Below, piece by piece: positions 15,316-23,827 of a stretch of 36,159 bases of DNA. The translations under genes were made by a program, and so were the position numbers. Position 1 is the first letter of the stretch. Each line of letters begins with the position of its first letter. The notes under the pieces are model-generated. The model ran no database searches and was not told the DNA's origin. It saw only the letters and a program-made list of their open reading frames with translations. Origin of the DNA: Acidobacteriota bacterium (GTDB taxonomy: Bacteria; Acidobacteriota; Terriglobia; Bryobacterales; Bryobacteraceae); the NCBI GenBank assembly GCA_016178945.1, contig JACOSH010000122.1, positions 1 to 36,159 on the forward strand, written 5' to 3'.

Positions 15316-17733
15316 ATGCGACCTAGCTCTCTCATTTTGGTTCTGACAGTGGCTGTAGCCATGGTGGTCCCCTCGTACGGGGCGCCAAGTAATAGTGTGA
15401 CGCTCAAGAATCAAGCTGGCGTTGTGCAGACAAACCGCCCCGTTACCATATCCCGTGTCTTCGCGTTAGGTGAAATACTTCAATTCGCCCAGGCGAGGGT
15501 GAATGGAACTCCGGTACCCAGCCAGTGTGACGTGAAGACGCGCTGGCCGGACGGCAGCTTGAAGCATGCACTGGTCTCCTTCCACGCCAGCCTTGCGACT
15601 GGTGCGAGCATTATCGTGGACTTTGCAAATCAGGTTACTGGAAACAACAGCGGGGCTATGGATCGTAGCGCGATGATCGCCGCCAACTGGGGCGCTCAGA
15701 TCGAGGCTACCAATGGCACCACGCTGGCCGTAAACGCGCGGCAGATCCTTAACGACTGGTCCGGTACCTCGGCCGACAAGCGTGTTACATACTGGCTTCA
15801 GGGTCCCATCTGCACGCAGGTGATTCTAGAAGATCGGAGTCCAGCCCTGGCGTATGACATCGGATGGGACTCCTACAAGTCCCTGCACCCGATCTTCGTC
15901 TTAACGTTTTATCCTGGCTATCCGCAGGGGACAAAGGTGGAGATGATCCTGGAAAACATGTGGACTACAAAACTCCAGGATCAGACGTACTCGTTGTCTT
16001 TGAGAACCGGAAACCCCCTGAATTCGCAGCCAGCTTATACAAAGGCGACGTTTAACCAGATCGCCATGTCCCGTTGGCGAAAGGTTTTTTGGACCGGAAC
16101 GACGCCTGGAAGAGTCAGCATGGACTACAATTTGGCATACGTGATCCATAGCAGGATTCTGCCTAGCTTCGACCTGACCAAGACGACTGATCCAGCAGCC
16201 TTAAGCGCCGATATCAGCCGCTTCGCGGCAGGCGATAAGGGAGATATCGGCGGCACCTGCGGCTTCTGGACTAAGTATATGGCTTCCGCCGAACGACCGG
16301 AACTGGGAATTCTGCCGGCGTGGTATCTGCGGTACCTGTATACGGGCGACCCTCAGCAGTACGACCTGATGATCGGCTGTGCGGGAGTTTCAGGGCATGT
16401 GCCGATGCACTACCGGGAGTCGGTCACAGGCAGGTTCTTTGATAGCGCGAAGACTGCCGATGCGTTTGGGCGTCCACTTTCCATCGAAGCAAGGCCATCG
16501 CTGTATCTCCTCAGGCCGACAAGCTCTAATCCCGCGGACCAGACGGTAACGGTTGGTCCTGTGACGACAGATGGTTGGGACGTCGAGATGGCTCACGAGC
16601 CAGATTTCGCCTTCGTTCCGTATCTGGTCACGGGGGACTGGTATTTCTTGGAAGAGATCTATTTCGAGGCGTCGCACAATCTTGCGACTCCAAATCCGGG
16701 GGTTTGCAGCTACTGCCGCAAGGGAAGCGTGGGCTATATCGGCTTCGCGATTCAAACTCGAGGCCAAGCCTGGGGGATGCGGAATGTCGCTCACGCCGCA
16801 GTCGCGGCGCCGGATAACACGCCAGAGAAACAGTACTTCACTGAAAAGCTAAACAACAACATTGCGGTGGAGGAGGGACAGCATAACCTGACCAACGGCA
16901 GTTTTTACTCGACGTGCGCGACCAACCCGTACAATGCTTCCACTGAAACTTCCTTGTGGTGCTACGGTCGTAAGTCGATCGGCGAGGACCGTATGAACCC
17001 CCTTCACTTCGTGAATCAAGGCCATGTTTCGAGCATAACGAGCGCGTTCGCGCCGGCAGGTGATCCATATGAGGTCGCGCAGGCAGACCAGATGTGGCAA
17101 TATGGATACAAGTACATCGTACAGGGCCATGTGGAAGAACTCGGATTTCAGATCGGGAAGTTGAATAATGTCATGTACGAGTTCATCATTAATATGATCG
17201 TAAACCCAGCCTTCAATCCATGGCTTTCCGAGAATTATTTGTTGCCAGTTCTCCGGAAATCAACAAATAACTACTACCAAAGCTGGTCAGAAGTTCTCGC
17301 GGCATACGCGCCAAACCTTAGAAATATCTCAGGCTGGGTGGACCACACCGATAGTAACGTGTCGGACCCGGGATACGCGCACTTGATTCGGGCAGCGGCC
17401 AGTTTCCTTCCCGGACGAGTCGCAAGCGGGTTCAAGGGCGACGATGCGTGGGCGTGGCTCAATCAAAACGTCGGGTATCAAAGTCTGCTAGGGATAAATC
17501 AGTCCTATGCCCTGGTGCCGCGTGTGCCGGTTGTTGTAAATCCGCCTTTGTCGAAGTGCGACATTAACTCGGATGGATTGGTTGATGCCCGCGACGTGCA
17601 GTTGGTCATCAACCAGGCGCTCGGCGCTGCTTCGTGCACCGCAGATTTAGACCAGAACGGGCGTTGTGATGTCATCGATGTACAGAGGGTCGTCAATGCC
17701 TCGGTTGGAGGGAGTTGCAGGGTTGGGCCGTAA
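15316..17733 (+). CDS. Secreted protein of unknown function with C-terminal dockerin-like module
   Basis: From ATG 15316 (GGAG 11 bases upstream) the product has 805 residues. Residues 1-22 form a Sec signal peptide ending near VPSYGA. The N-terminal domain (NSVTLKNQAGVVQTNRPVTI, then CDVKTRWPDGSLKHALVSF) resembles the beta-rich 'RIFT barrel' start of PcRGLX/YetA-type rhamnogalacturonan-lyase proteins; this is recognition by eye and uncertain. The long middle contains many aromatic residues and two or three cysteine pairs, with an overall look of a helical-barrel carbohydrate-active enzyme, but no catalytic motif can be named. The last 58 residues are two dockerin-type calcium loops. As a secreted protein in a polysaccharide locus, it may trim, cleave or bind the exported polymer. 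The true frame extends upstream of 15316 only as non-signal-like sequence. Confidence 0.72.
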   Translation: MRPSSLILVLTVAVAMVVPSYGAPSNSVTLKNQAGVVQTNRPVTISRVFALGEILQFAQARVNGTPVPSQCDVKTRWPDGSLKHALVSFHASLATGASIIVDFANQVTGNNSGAMDRSAMIAANWGAQIEATNGTTLAVNARQILNDWSGTSADKRVTYWLQGPICTQVILEDRSPALAYDIGWDSYKSLHPIFVLTFYPGYPQGTKVEMILENMWTTKLQDQTYSLSLRTGNPLNSQPAYTKATFNQIAMSRWRKVFWTGTTPGRVSMDYNLAYVIHSRILPSFDLTKTTDPAALSADISRFAAGDKGDIGGTCGFWTKYMASAERPELGILPAWYLRYLYTGDPQQYDLMIGCAGVSGHVPMHYRESVTGRFFDSAKTADAFGRPLSIEARPSLYLLRPTSSNPADQTVTVGPVTTDGWDVEMAHEPDFAFVPYLVTGDWYFLEEIYFEASHNLATPNPGVCSYCRKGSVGYIGFAIQTRGQAWGMRNVAHAAVAAPDNTPEKQYFTEKLNNNIAVEEGQHNLTNGSFYSTCATNPYNASTETSLWCYGRKSIGEDRMNPLHFVNQGHVSSITSAFAPAGDPYEVAQADQMWQYGYKYIVQGHVEELGFQIGKLNNVMYEFIINMIVNPAFNPWLSENYLLPVLRKSTNNYYQSWSEVLAAYAPNLRNISGWVDHTDSNVSDPGYAHLIRAAASFLPGRVASGFKGDDAWAWLNQNVGYQSLLGINQSYALVPRVPVVVNPPLSKCDINSDGLVDARDVQLVINQALGAASCTADLDQNGRCDVIDVQRVVNASVGGSCRVGP
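17557..17730 (+). repeat. Dockerin type I-like duplicated calcium-binding module
   Basis: Two EF-hand-like loops close the secreted protein: DINSDGLVDARDVQLVIN and DLDQNGRCDVIDVQRVVN, each preceded or followed by a cysteine. The spacing of Asp/Asn in each loop and the following hydrophobic helix are those of dockerin repeats. No cohesin-bearing scaffold is visible in the window. Confidence 0.75.
17685..17689 (+). promoter_or_regulatory. Shine-Dalgarno GAGGG for GT2 gene
   Basis: GAGGG lies 6 bases before ATG 17696, inside the end of the secreted-protein gene. It supports a 38-base overlap between the two genes. Confidence 0.45.
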
Positions 17734-18772
17734 TGACCCGGCAGTTTCCGTGGTGGTACCGCTTTACAACAAGGAGGACACCATTCTGAGGACACTGAAG
17801 TCGGTGCAGGGTCAGACGTTCACGGATTTCGAGGTGATCGTGGTGGATGACGGCTCCACCGACGACGGGGCAGCCGTCGCTAGTTGCGTGGCGGATCCCA
17901 GATTCCGGATTCTGCGCCAGCGGAACCAAGGCCCGGGCGCAGCACGGAATCGAGGTATACGGGAGGCACGGGCCTCGATTGTTGCGCTGCTAGACGGCGA
18001 TGATGAGTGGGCGCCCCAGTTCCTGGAGGCTGTTATGAGTTTGGCGGCCCAGTTCCCATCCGCAGGGCTGTTCGCGACAGGGTACCGACGCATTTGGACG
18101 AAAGGTGCGGTAGAGGAAACTACTCTCCGCACCGAAGTGCTGGCGAACGGGTGCCTAGTCGACCACTACTTCAGGCATTCCCTGGACGGCAACTTTGTCA
18201 CCTCATCGAGCGTTGCGGTTCGAAGCTCCGTATTCGACCATGTCGGGTATTTCCTCGAGGGTGAACCGATCGGCGAGGATCGAGAGATGTGGGCGCGGAT
18301 TGCCCTTGAGTACCCGCTGGCATACGATACTCGAATTCTCGCAACGTATCACAGTTCACCGGGAGCAGGGGCCCACCAGTCCCTGGGCAGCGAGCCTCCG
18401 TTTCCCCCAGTGATCCGAGAATTGCGAAAGGCGCTTTCCTCCGCAACTGTGCCGGAGCAACTACAGAGTGACATCGAGCACTATCATGATTATCTCCTTA
18501 TGGGTTATGCGGATACGCTGCTCTACAAACGTAATGGGCGCGGGCTGAGACATCTGCTTCGCTCAGAGAGGTTTCGCACCGCAGAGGGCCGACAAAGCGC
18601 CCGTTGGTACTGCCTCGCGGTCTCCGTGGTGCCTATTTGGCTGGTTGCTGTTGTTCGACTTAGGTTGCTTAAGCGGCTTGTGAACATCCTTAAATCACGG
18701 ACGCGGGTCCAGTCTCCTCACGCCGCAATCATCGACTTCGTCAAACGCAAGACCGCTCACGGTCGCCACTGA
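17696..18772 (+). CDS. Family 2 glycosyltransferase (GT-A fold)
   Basis: A 358-residue protein. After about 13 residues comes the GT2 start VSVVVPLYNKEDTILRTLKS, then FEVIVVDDGSTDDG (nucleotide-binding Asp pair), NQGPGAARNRGIREA, and ALLDGDDEW, where the DxD metal site lies. An acidic GEDREMWARIA follows as the catalytic-base region. The C-terminus (about 300-330) contains a hydrophobic segment (WYCLAVSVVPIWLVAVVRL) that may associate with the membrane. GT2 enzymes transfer sugars from nucleotide donors to the nascent glycan. ATG 17696 is preferred because of its ribosome-binding site, giving an overlap with the preceding gene. It is followed by a 156-base gap. Confidence 0.86.
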   Translation: MPRLEGVAGLGRNDPAVSVVVPLYNKEDTILRTLKSVQGQTFTDFEVIVVDDGSTDDGAAVASCVADPRFRILRQRNQGPGAARNRGIREARASIVALLDGDDEWAPQFLEAVMSLAAQFPSAGLFATGYRRIWTKGAVEETTLRTEVLANGCLVDHYFRHSLDGNFVTSSSVAVRSSVFDHVGYFLEGEPIGEDREMWARIALEYPLAYDTRILATYHSSPGAGAHQSLGSEPPFPPVIRELRKALSSATVPEQLQSDIEHYHDYLLMGYADTLLYKRNGRGLRHLLRSERFRTAEGRQSARWYCLAVSVVPIWLVAVVRLRLLKRLVNILKSRTRVQSPHAAIIDFVKRKTAHGRH

Positions 18773-18928
18773 CACTACTTTACGGTACTGTGACTTTGAC
18801 TGTACTTCAACCGTACTCATGGAACCTTGGACCCTGCCTTTGTTGTGATAGTATTGAAGCGAGCGGACGCCAGCGGTACTGGACGACGCATTTGGCGTGT
18901 TTCGGCAGACACACCAGCTTCTAAACGA

Positions 18929-19960
18929 ATGAAAGACTGGCTCAAGAGGTGGATGTATGAATCCGGAGCGCTTTCGGTTTACCATTGGTGGCGCAACAAG
19001 CGAACCCTCACGGTGGTGATGTTTCACCGCGTCCTTCCCAGAGAGGACAGGCGATGGGGTCAAGAGGATCTCGCGTGGACTGTCTCGGAGGATCTCCTTC
19101 GCGATTGCCTGAAGTTTTTCAAGCGGCACTACACTCCAATAACACTAGAACGGCTCCTGCAGGCTGTTCTGGAGGGCACCAGGCTTCCCGATCATGCGTT
19201 GCTGATCACCTTCGACGATGGCTGGGCCGATAACTATGAGTATGCGCTTCCCTTACTTCAGCAGGAAGGCTTGTCAGCGGTAGTCTTCGTAGTTGCCGGG
19301 GGAGTTGGGCGCGCGGAACTCCTGGAGAACGCCTTTCAGAAAGCGCGGCGAACTGGTCGGCTTTCTACATCGCTGTGCAACCAACTATGGCGGGCCGCAA
19401 CCGGCGGCTGCGGCGGCTTCCCTCCTTGGAACGATCCTCGGCAAGTCCGCGAACTAGCCTGGCGCGTGTCGGGGCTGGAGGATGGCGCTTCGCTCAGGAT
19501 TGCCGCTGAGGTCTGCGCAGGCAGTGGCGTGTCCCAGCAAATGTTGTCGGCCGACCACATAAGAAAGATGTATTCCGTGGGCATAGCGATCGGGTCGCAT
19601 GGCCACACCCACACACCAATTCCGCTGGCCAGGGATCCGGATCGAGAACTGAAACTGTCGGGGCAAGTGTTGGCGGAGATTCTCGGGACGACTCGCGCCG
19701 GAATCGCCACGTTTTCATTCCCGCATGGACAATACGATGAGCGGTCCCTCCAGTTGGCGCTGGATGCGGGCTACAGAATTTTGTTCACCAGCGACTTTCA
19801 CTTGCATTCGACCAGGAATCTATTGGGAGCAGTGTTTGGCCGCATTAACATCCCGGCCCATCTGATCAGCGACCCTGGGGGGCGGCTTCGGCCGGAACGG
19901 CTGGCCCTTTGGCTGTTCGGCCGTCCGATCCTCCCGGCGGCGAGCGCCGGGACGTCATGA
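18929..19960 (+). CDS. Polysaccharide deacetylase (NodB homology, CE4)
   Basis: A 343-residue protein from ATG 18929. The NodB domain shows motif 1 LITFDDGWADNY (Asp96, Asp97), motif 2 SHGHTHTP (His224, His226/228 for the metal), and motif 3 TFSFPHGQYDE. Such enzymes remove N- or O-acetyl groups from polysaccharides with a divalent metal. No signal peptide is visible from this start, so it could act in the cytoplasm on lipid-linked precursors or be exported by an unrecognised route. In-frame GTG 18845 and TTG 18854 would add about 25 residues with no family-like sequence; the choice of start is only moderately sure. It is the first gene of a tight operon, with its stop in an ATGA overlap with the flippase. 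Confidence 0.83.
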   Translation: MKDWLKRWMYESGALSVYHWWRNKRTLTVVMFHRVLPREDRRWGQEDLAWTVSEDLLRDCLKFFKRHYTPITLERLLQAVLEGTRLPDHALLITFDDGWADNYEYALPLLQQEGLSAVVFVVAGGVGRAELLENAFQKARRTGRLSTSLCNQLWRAATGGCGGFPPWNDPRQVRELAWRVSGLEDGASLRIAAEVCAGSGVSQQMLSADHIRKMYSVGIAIGSHGHTHTPIPLARDPDRELKLSGQVLAEILGTTRAGIATFSFPHGQYDERSLQLALDAGYRILFTSDFHLHSTRNLLGAVFGRINIPAHLISDPGGRLRPERLALWLFGRPILPAASAGTS

Positions 19961-21435
19961 GTCTGGCCCGGCTGTTTAAGCAGTCTTCGACCTATCTGGC
20001 CGGCGACCTGGTGCGCCGGGCGGTGGGCTTTCTCATGATTCCAGTCTACACCACGTTTTTGACGCCCGCTGACTATGGAATCATCGAGCTCATCGAGTTA
20101 TTTACGATGGTTTCGGGCATAGTTTTTGGTCTTGCTTCGATCAACGACGGCATGGTCCGGGTATACCACGACCATCGGGAGGAATGCGACCGTTCCGCCA
20201 TCATCTCCACTGCTGTGGCTGGCATGGCATCCGTTAGCTTCCTGATCCTGTTGATCGCTTGGCTGAAAGCTGGGGCGCTAAGCAAGGCTGTGTTCAGCTC
20301 CACGGAGTACGCTGGATTGATCAAAGCAGCGTTTGCGGCCACCTTCTTCGGAAGCCTGGTTGAAGTAGCCCTGACATACTGGAGAATTAAGCAGCGGGTA
20401 CTGTATTATGTCTTGTTTTCGTTGCTACAGCTCTTTAGTATGCTGTCATTGAACGTGTATTTCATCGCTTTTGCCCACATGGGAGTGTGGGGCTTTGTCC
20501 TGAGCAAGTTAATCACCACTAGCATTGGGGCGCTCGTGGCGCTCGCGCTGGTGCTGCGCGAGACTGGGTGGAAGGTGAGCCTTCGTTTCGCGCGTTCTAT
20601 TGGCTCCTTTTCCGTACCGTTGATTTTGTCGGGTTCGTCGTTTTTTGTAATTCATTTTTCGGATCGTTTTTTTCTGAATCGCTTCTCAACGTTAGCCGAT
20701 GTCGGCCTCTATGCGCTGGCCTACAGGTTCGGTTTTTTGGTGACACACCTGGTCGGCCAGCCCTTTGAGAGCGCTTGGGGCATCAGCATGTACAGCGACG
20801 CCGGGGAGGCAGGGTGGAGGGAGAAGTTCAGGCGAGTTGCGAGCTACCTGATGTTTCTCCTGGTGCTCTCCGCAGTTGGGTTGACGCTGGTCAGCGATGA
20901 AACTTTGGCCCTGATTGCCGATCCGGCGTATCGACGCGCTGCTTCGCTTGTGCCGATCCTGGCGTTTGGGTACGCATTCCGCGAAGTGGGCGATTTGTTT
21001 CGGGGTTTGCTGTATATCGGCAAGAGGGTCGTGATGTTCGGTGTAGTAACCGCAAGTTGCGCTGCACTCAATATCGGTTTGAACCTTGTGTTCATTCCAC
21101 AAGGCGGATCTGTCGGTGCCGCCTGGGCGACGCTATTAACCTGGCTTGTGTACATGATAGTTTGCTGGACGCTTGCCTACCGGGAGCATCGCGTTCCTTG
21201 TGCACTGCGGCGGGTCGTTGTGCTTTTCGGATTGGGAATTGGGGTGTCGATAGCCGGCAGGCCTGTAAGTTGTTTGACCACGTTGCAGCAGTGGCTCGCC
21301 GACGTTGCGCTGATCGCGGCGTTTGTCACGCTGGTCTGGACTGCGAGGTATTTCCCTGCTGAGGAACGCGCGCTAATCCGGCAACGCATTGCAGTGGGCT
21401 TCAATAGCCTTTTTGCGCTCGGGGAAAAAGGATGA
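19957..21435 (+). CDS. Wzx-type oligosaccharide flippase (MOP superfamily)
   Basis: A 492-residue polytopic protein with 12 to 14 hydrophobic helices. The opening SLARLFKQSSTYLAGDLVRRAVGFLMIPVYTTFLTPADYGIIEL is the standard start of polysaccharide flippases, and FLNRFSTLADVGLYALAYRFG is the conserved mid-protein block. Its role is to move lipid-linked glycan repeat units from the inner to the outer face of the cytoplasmic membrane before polymerisation. The gene starts in an ATGA overlap with the deacetylase and ends in another with the acyltransferase-like gene. Base composition is locally very A+T-rich: bases 20641-20700 have 20 G+C of 60 by hand count, unlike the rest of the window. Confidence 0.87.
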   Translation: MSLARLFKQSSTYLAGDLVRRAVGFLMIPVYTTFLTPADYGIIELIELFTMVSGIVFGLASINDGMVRVYHDHREECDRSAIISTAVAGMASVSFLILLIAWLKAGALSKAVFSSTEYAGLIKAAFAATFFGSLVEVALTYWRIKQRVLYYVLFSLLQLFSMLSLNVYFIAFAHMGVWGFVLSKLITTSIGALVALALVLRETGWKVSLRFARSIGSFSVPLILSGSSFFVIHFSDRFFLNRFSTLADVGLYALAYRFGFLVTHLVGQPFESAWGISMYSDAGEAGWREKFRRVASYLMFLLVLSAVGLTLVSDETLALIADPAYRRAASLVPILAFGYAFREVGDLFRGLLYIGKRVVMFGVVTASCAALNIGLNLVFIPQGGSVGAAWATLLTWLVYMIVCWTLAYREHRVPCALRRVVVLFGLGIGVSIAGRPVSCLTTLQQWLADVALIAAFVTLVWTARYFPAEERALIRQRIAVGFNSLFALGEKG

Positions 21436-22499
21436 GAAAAGCGTTCGGTAAACTGAGTTCGCGCGTGGTCGCGATTACAGATCTGACAGCCGCAGAAGTA
21501 GCGGACTGGGACGGACTATGCCGGACGGATCACCGGTTGCAGAGTCCGTTTCTGTCGCCGTACTACTCGGAAGCGGTCGCGAGCGTTCGCCAAGGTGTGT
21601 TTGTATGCGTGCTGTGTCGCAGCGACGGACAAGTCGGTTTCTTTCCCTTTCAGTTTAGAGACCGGGCACACCAGTTGCTGGGCGCCGCCGAGCGCGTCGG
21701 CGAATCGATGACTGACCTCTGCGGGGTGGTCGCAGCTCCTGAGTTTCGAATCGAGCCGAGGGAGCTCCTGGCTGCGGCGGGTCTTCAGTCGTTCTACTTT
21801 ACTCACTTGGGCGAGTACCAGACGAATCATGGGCTGGGCGGAGAGCGCCCGGAGATGGCACTTTCGCTAAAGCTACATGGCAGGCCGTTGCGATATTGGG
21901 AGCATCTCCGGCAAGTGGATCGCAAACTGGTAACGGACACCGAACGCCTCGAGCGACAGGTTGAGCGTGACTTCGGACCGCTACGTTTCCGGCTCGCCGA
22001 GGCGAACTGCAACGAGCGACTCGAGTATCTGATGCGCGAGAAGGGAAGGCAATACATCCGCACAGGCTCTCGTGACATTTTTGCCGTTCCGTGGAAGGGC
22101 GCCCTTCTGCGGCACCTTGCCGCCTTCAACCATCCGACTTGCAGCGGCCTATTGTCGACGCTTGTTGCGGGCGATGTGTGGCTGGCTTCGCATTTTGGAT
22201 TGCGCAGCGGAGACCTGTTACATTACTGGTTTCCCGTTTACAACTACGACCTGAAACGGTACTCTCCCGGGAGGCTCCTGATGAAACAGTTGATTCAATG
22301 TGGGCCAGATCTTGGTATCGGCTTGATCGATCTCGGTGCCGGCGAGAGTTTCGCCAAGAGAAAGCTGTCGCACGGAGACGCAGCTTACCGCGTGTATCGT
22401 GGAACATGGCACCGGCCAGGCCTACGGTCGTTGGTGTACCGGGCGGCTCGGTCCCTGAGGTGGCGGCTGGAGGCCCGGGCGCACGGGGAGAAAGGATAG
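21432..22499 (+). CDS. GNAT/FemAB-like (BioF2-type) acyltransferase
   Basis: A 355-residue cytoplasmic protein. The opening (WDGLCRTDHRLQSPFLSPYYSEAVASV, then GFFPFQF) is that of the BioF2/CelD-like branch of the GNAT fold. The second half has the matching blocks LLHYWFPVYNYDLKRYSPGRLL and GLIDLGAGESFAKRKLSHG, which carry the acyl-CoA or aminoacyl donor contacts in related proteins. Such proteins are common in exopolysaccharide loci, and FemAB-like proteins are a regular part of XrtA loci. The likely role is N- or O-acylation of a sugar, or addition of an amino acid; donor and acceptor are unknown. It is coupled by ATGA to the flippase, and its stop is 2 bases from the ligase start. Confidence 0.78.
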   Translation: MRKAFGKLSSRVVAITDLTAAEVADWDGLCRTDHRLQSPFLSPYYSEAVASVRQGVFVCVLCRSDGQVGFFPFQFRDRAHQLLGAAERVGESMTDLCGVVAAPEFRIEPRELLAAAGLQSFYFTHLGEYQTNHGLGGERPEMALSLKLHGRPLRYWEHLRQVDRKLVTDTERLERQVERDFGPLRFRLAEANCNERLEYLMREKGRQYIRTGSRDIFAVPWKGALLRHLAAFNHPTCSGLLSTLVAGDVWLASHFGLRSGDLLHYWFPVYNYDLKRYSPGRLLMKQLIQCGPDLGIGLIDLGAGESFAKRKLSHGDAAYRVYRGTWHRPGLRSLVYRAARSLRWRLEARAHGEKG

Positions 22500-22501
22500 A
22501 T

Positions 22502-23827
22502 ATGCGCGATCTCGTCCTTGCCGGGGTAATGGCGCTGCTACTGCTGTTTGCGTTGAATCGCCCCTGGCTGGGCATATTGACATGGTCCTGGTTGGGATAC
22601 ATGAACCCGCACCGTTTGACCTATGGATTCGCCTATTTCTTTCCGTGGTCCATGGTCACGGCGGTGGTGATGATTGTGGCTGTTTTCGTCGCGCGAGAGC
22701 GATTCAGGATTCCCTGGACTCGGGAAACCATCGTTTTGTTACTCTTTTGCGTCTGGGTGACAGTGGCAACGTGTTTCGCCCTAAATCCGGTCAACGCCTG
22801 GGACGGATGGGTTCGCGTCATCAAGATCCAGTTCATGATCTTCGCGACACTGGCAGTGATGCAGGACCGCCAAAGACTGCATTTGCTAGTGTGGGTTATT
22901 ACATTGTCGCTTGCTTTATTTGGAGTCAAAGGTGGAATGTTCGCAATAGTCACGGCAGGGGCGTATCGCGTGGAGGGGCCCTCGAACACCTTCATAGGGA
23001 GCAATAATCAACTGGCCTTAGCTCTGGTGATGACGTTGCCGTTGATGCGCTACCTTCAGTTACAAGCGAAGCGTATACTGGTCCGCACGGCGATTGCCGG
23101 CGCGATGGCGTTGACCACCCTTGCAATACTCTCGACGTACTCCCGGGGTGGAGTGGTTGCATTCTGCATAGTGGCTGGAGTCATGTTATGGAGAAGCAAA
23201 CGCCGTCTTGTAACTGGGATCCTTGTGGTATTCGCGCTCTTCGGGTTATTCGCGTTCATGCCTGAACAATGGACTGAGCGAATGCACTCAACACAGAACT
23301 ACGAGGAGGACGCCTCGGCCCAAGGACGCTTCAATGCGTGGCGCTTTGCGGTTAATGTCGCGAACGACCGGCCTCTGGTGGGCGGGGGTTTTCAAACTTT
23401 CACATGGCAGTTGTTTGAGATCTACGCGCCCAATCCGAGAGATCATCACGACGCACACAGCATCTATTTTGAGGTTCTCGGCGAGCAGGGTTATGTGGGT
23501 TTGGCGCTGTTCTTGACGCTCTGGATTCTTACGTTGCTCAGCGGAATGTGGGTACTCAGGCATGCCAAGGAAGTGCCGGGAATGGAGTGGGCACATGATA
23601 TGACCTCCATGGTCCAGGTGAGCTTGATAGGGTACCTCTGTGGGGGAGCATTTTCGGGCTTAGCTTACTTCGATTTTCCATACCACCTAATGACCATCAT
23701 CGTGCTCGCCAAGGTCAAGGTACAAGAGGCTATGCGCGAAGCTGCACGCGTTTCCTGGAAACAGCAGGCTTCTGGCGCATGGCCGGTGCCTGCGGTCGAA
23801 GGGGGCACGAGCCCGAAGTTGGCATGA
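22502..23827 (+). CDS. O-antigen ligase/polymerase, exosortase A system type
   Basis: A 441-residue integral membrane protein with about 10 to 12 helices and one large periplasmic loop. The N-terminus (MRDLVLAGVMALLLLFALN, then LGYMNPHRLTYGFAYFFPWS) closely resembles the putative O-glycosylation ligase family confined to exosortase A systems (TIGR03097-like). The conserved Wzy_C/ligase elements are GPSNTFIGSNNQLALAL, STYSRGG and, in the periplasmic loop, DHHDAHSIYFEVLGEQG. It would polymerise repeat units or transfer them to an acceptor at the periplasmic face. The start at ATG 22502 is supported by AAAGGA about 5 bases upstream. This gene is the best single indicator that the locus is XrtA-linked even though no exosortase lies in the window. 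Confidence 0.87.
   Translation: MRDLVLAGVMALLLLFALNRPWLGILTWSWLGYMNPHRLTYGFAYFFPWSMVTAVVMIVAVFVARERFRIPWTRETIVLLLFCVWVTVATCFALNPVNAWDGWVRVIKIQFMIFATLAVMQDRQRLHLLVWVITLSLALFGVKGGMFAIVTAGAYRVEGPSNTFIGSNNQLALALVMTLPLMRYLQLQAKRILVRTAIAGAMALTTLAILSTYSRGGVVAFCIVAGVMLWRSKRRLVTGILVVFALFGLFAFMPEQWTERMHSTQNYEEDASAQGRFNAWRFAVNVANDRPLVGGGFQTFTWQLFEIYAPNPRDHHDAHSIYFEVLGEQGYVGLALFLTLWILTLLSGMWVLRHAKEVPGMEWAHDMTSMVQVSLIGYLCGGAFSGLAYFDFPYHLMTIIVLAKVKVQEAMREAARVSWKQQASGAWPVPAVEGGTSPKLA

Noticed and set aside
18781-18815. Inverted repeat TACGGT/ACCGTA in the gap before the deacetylase
   Set aside because: A 6-base stem with a loop above 20 bases and no T-run; compatible with chance. A nearby TTGACT has no matching -10 element at the right spacing.
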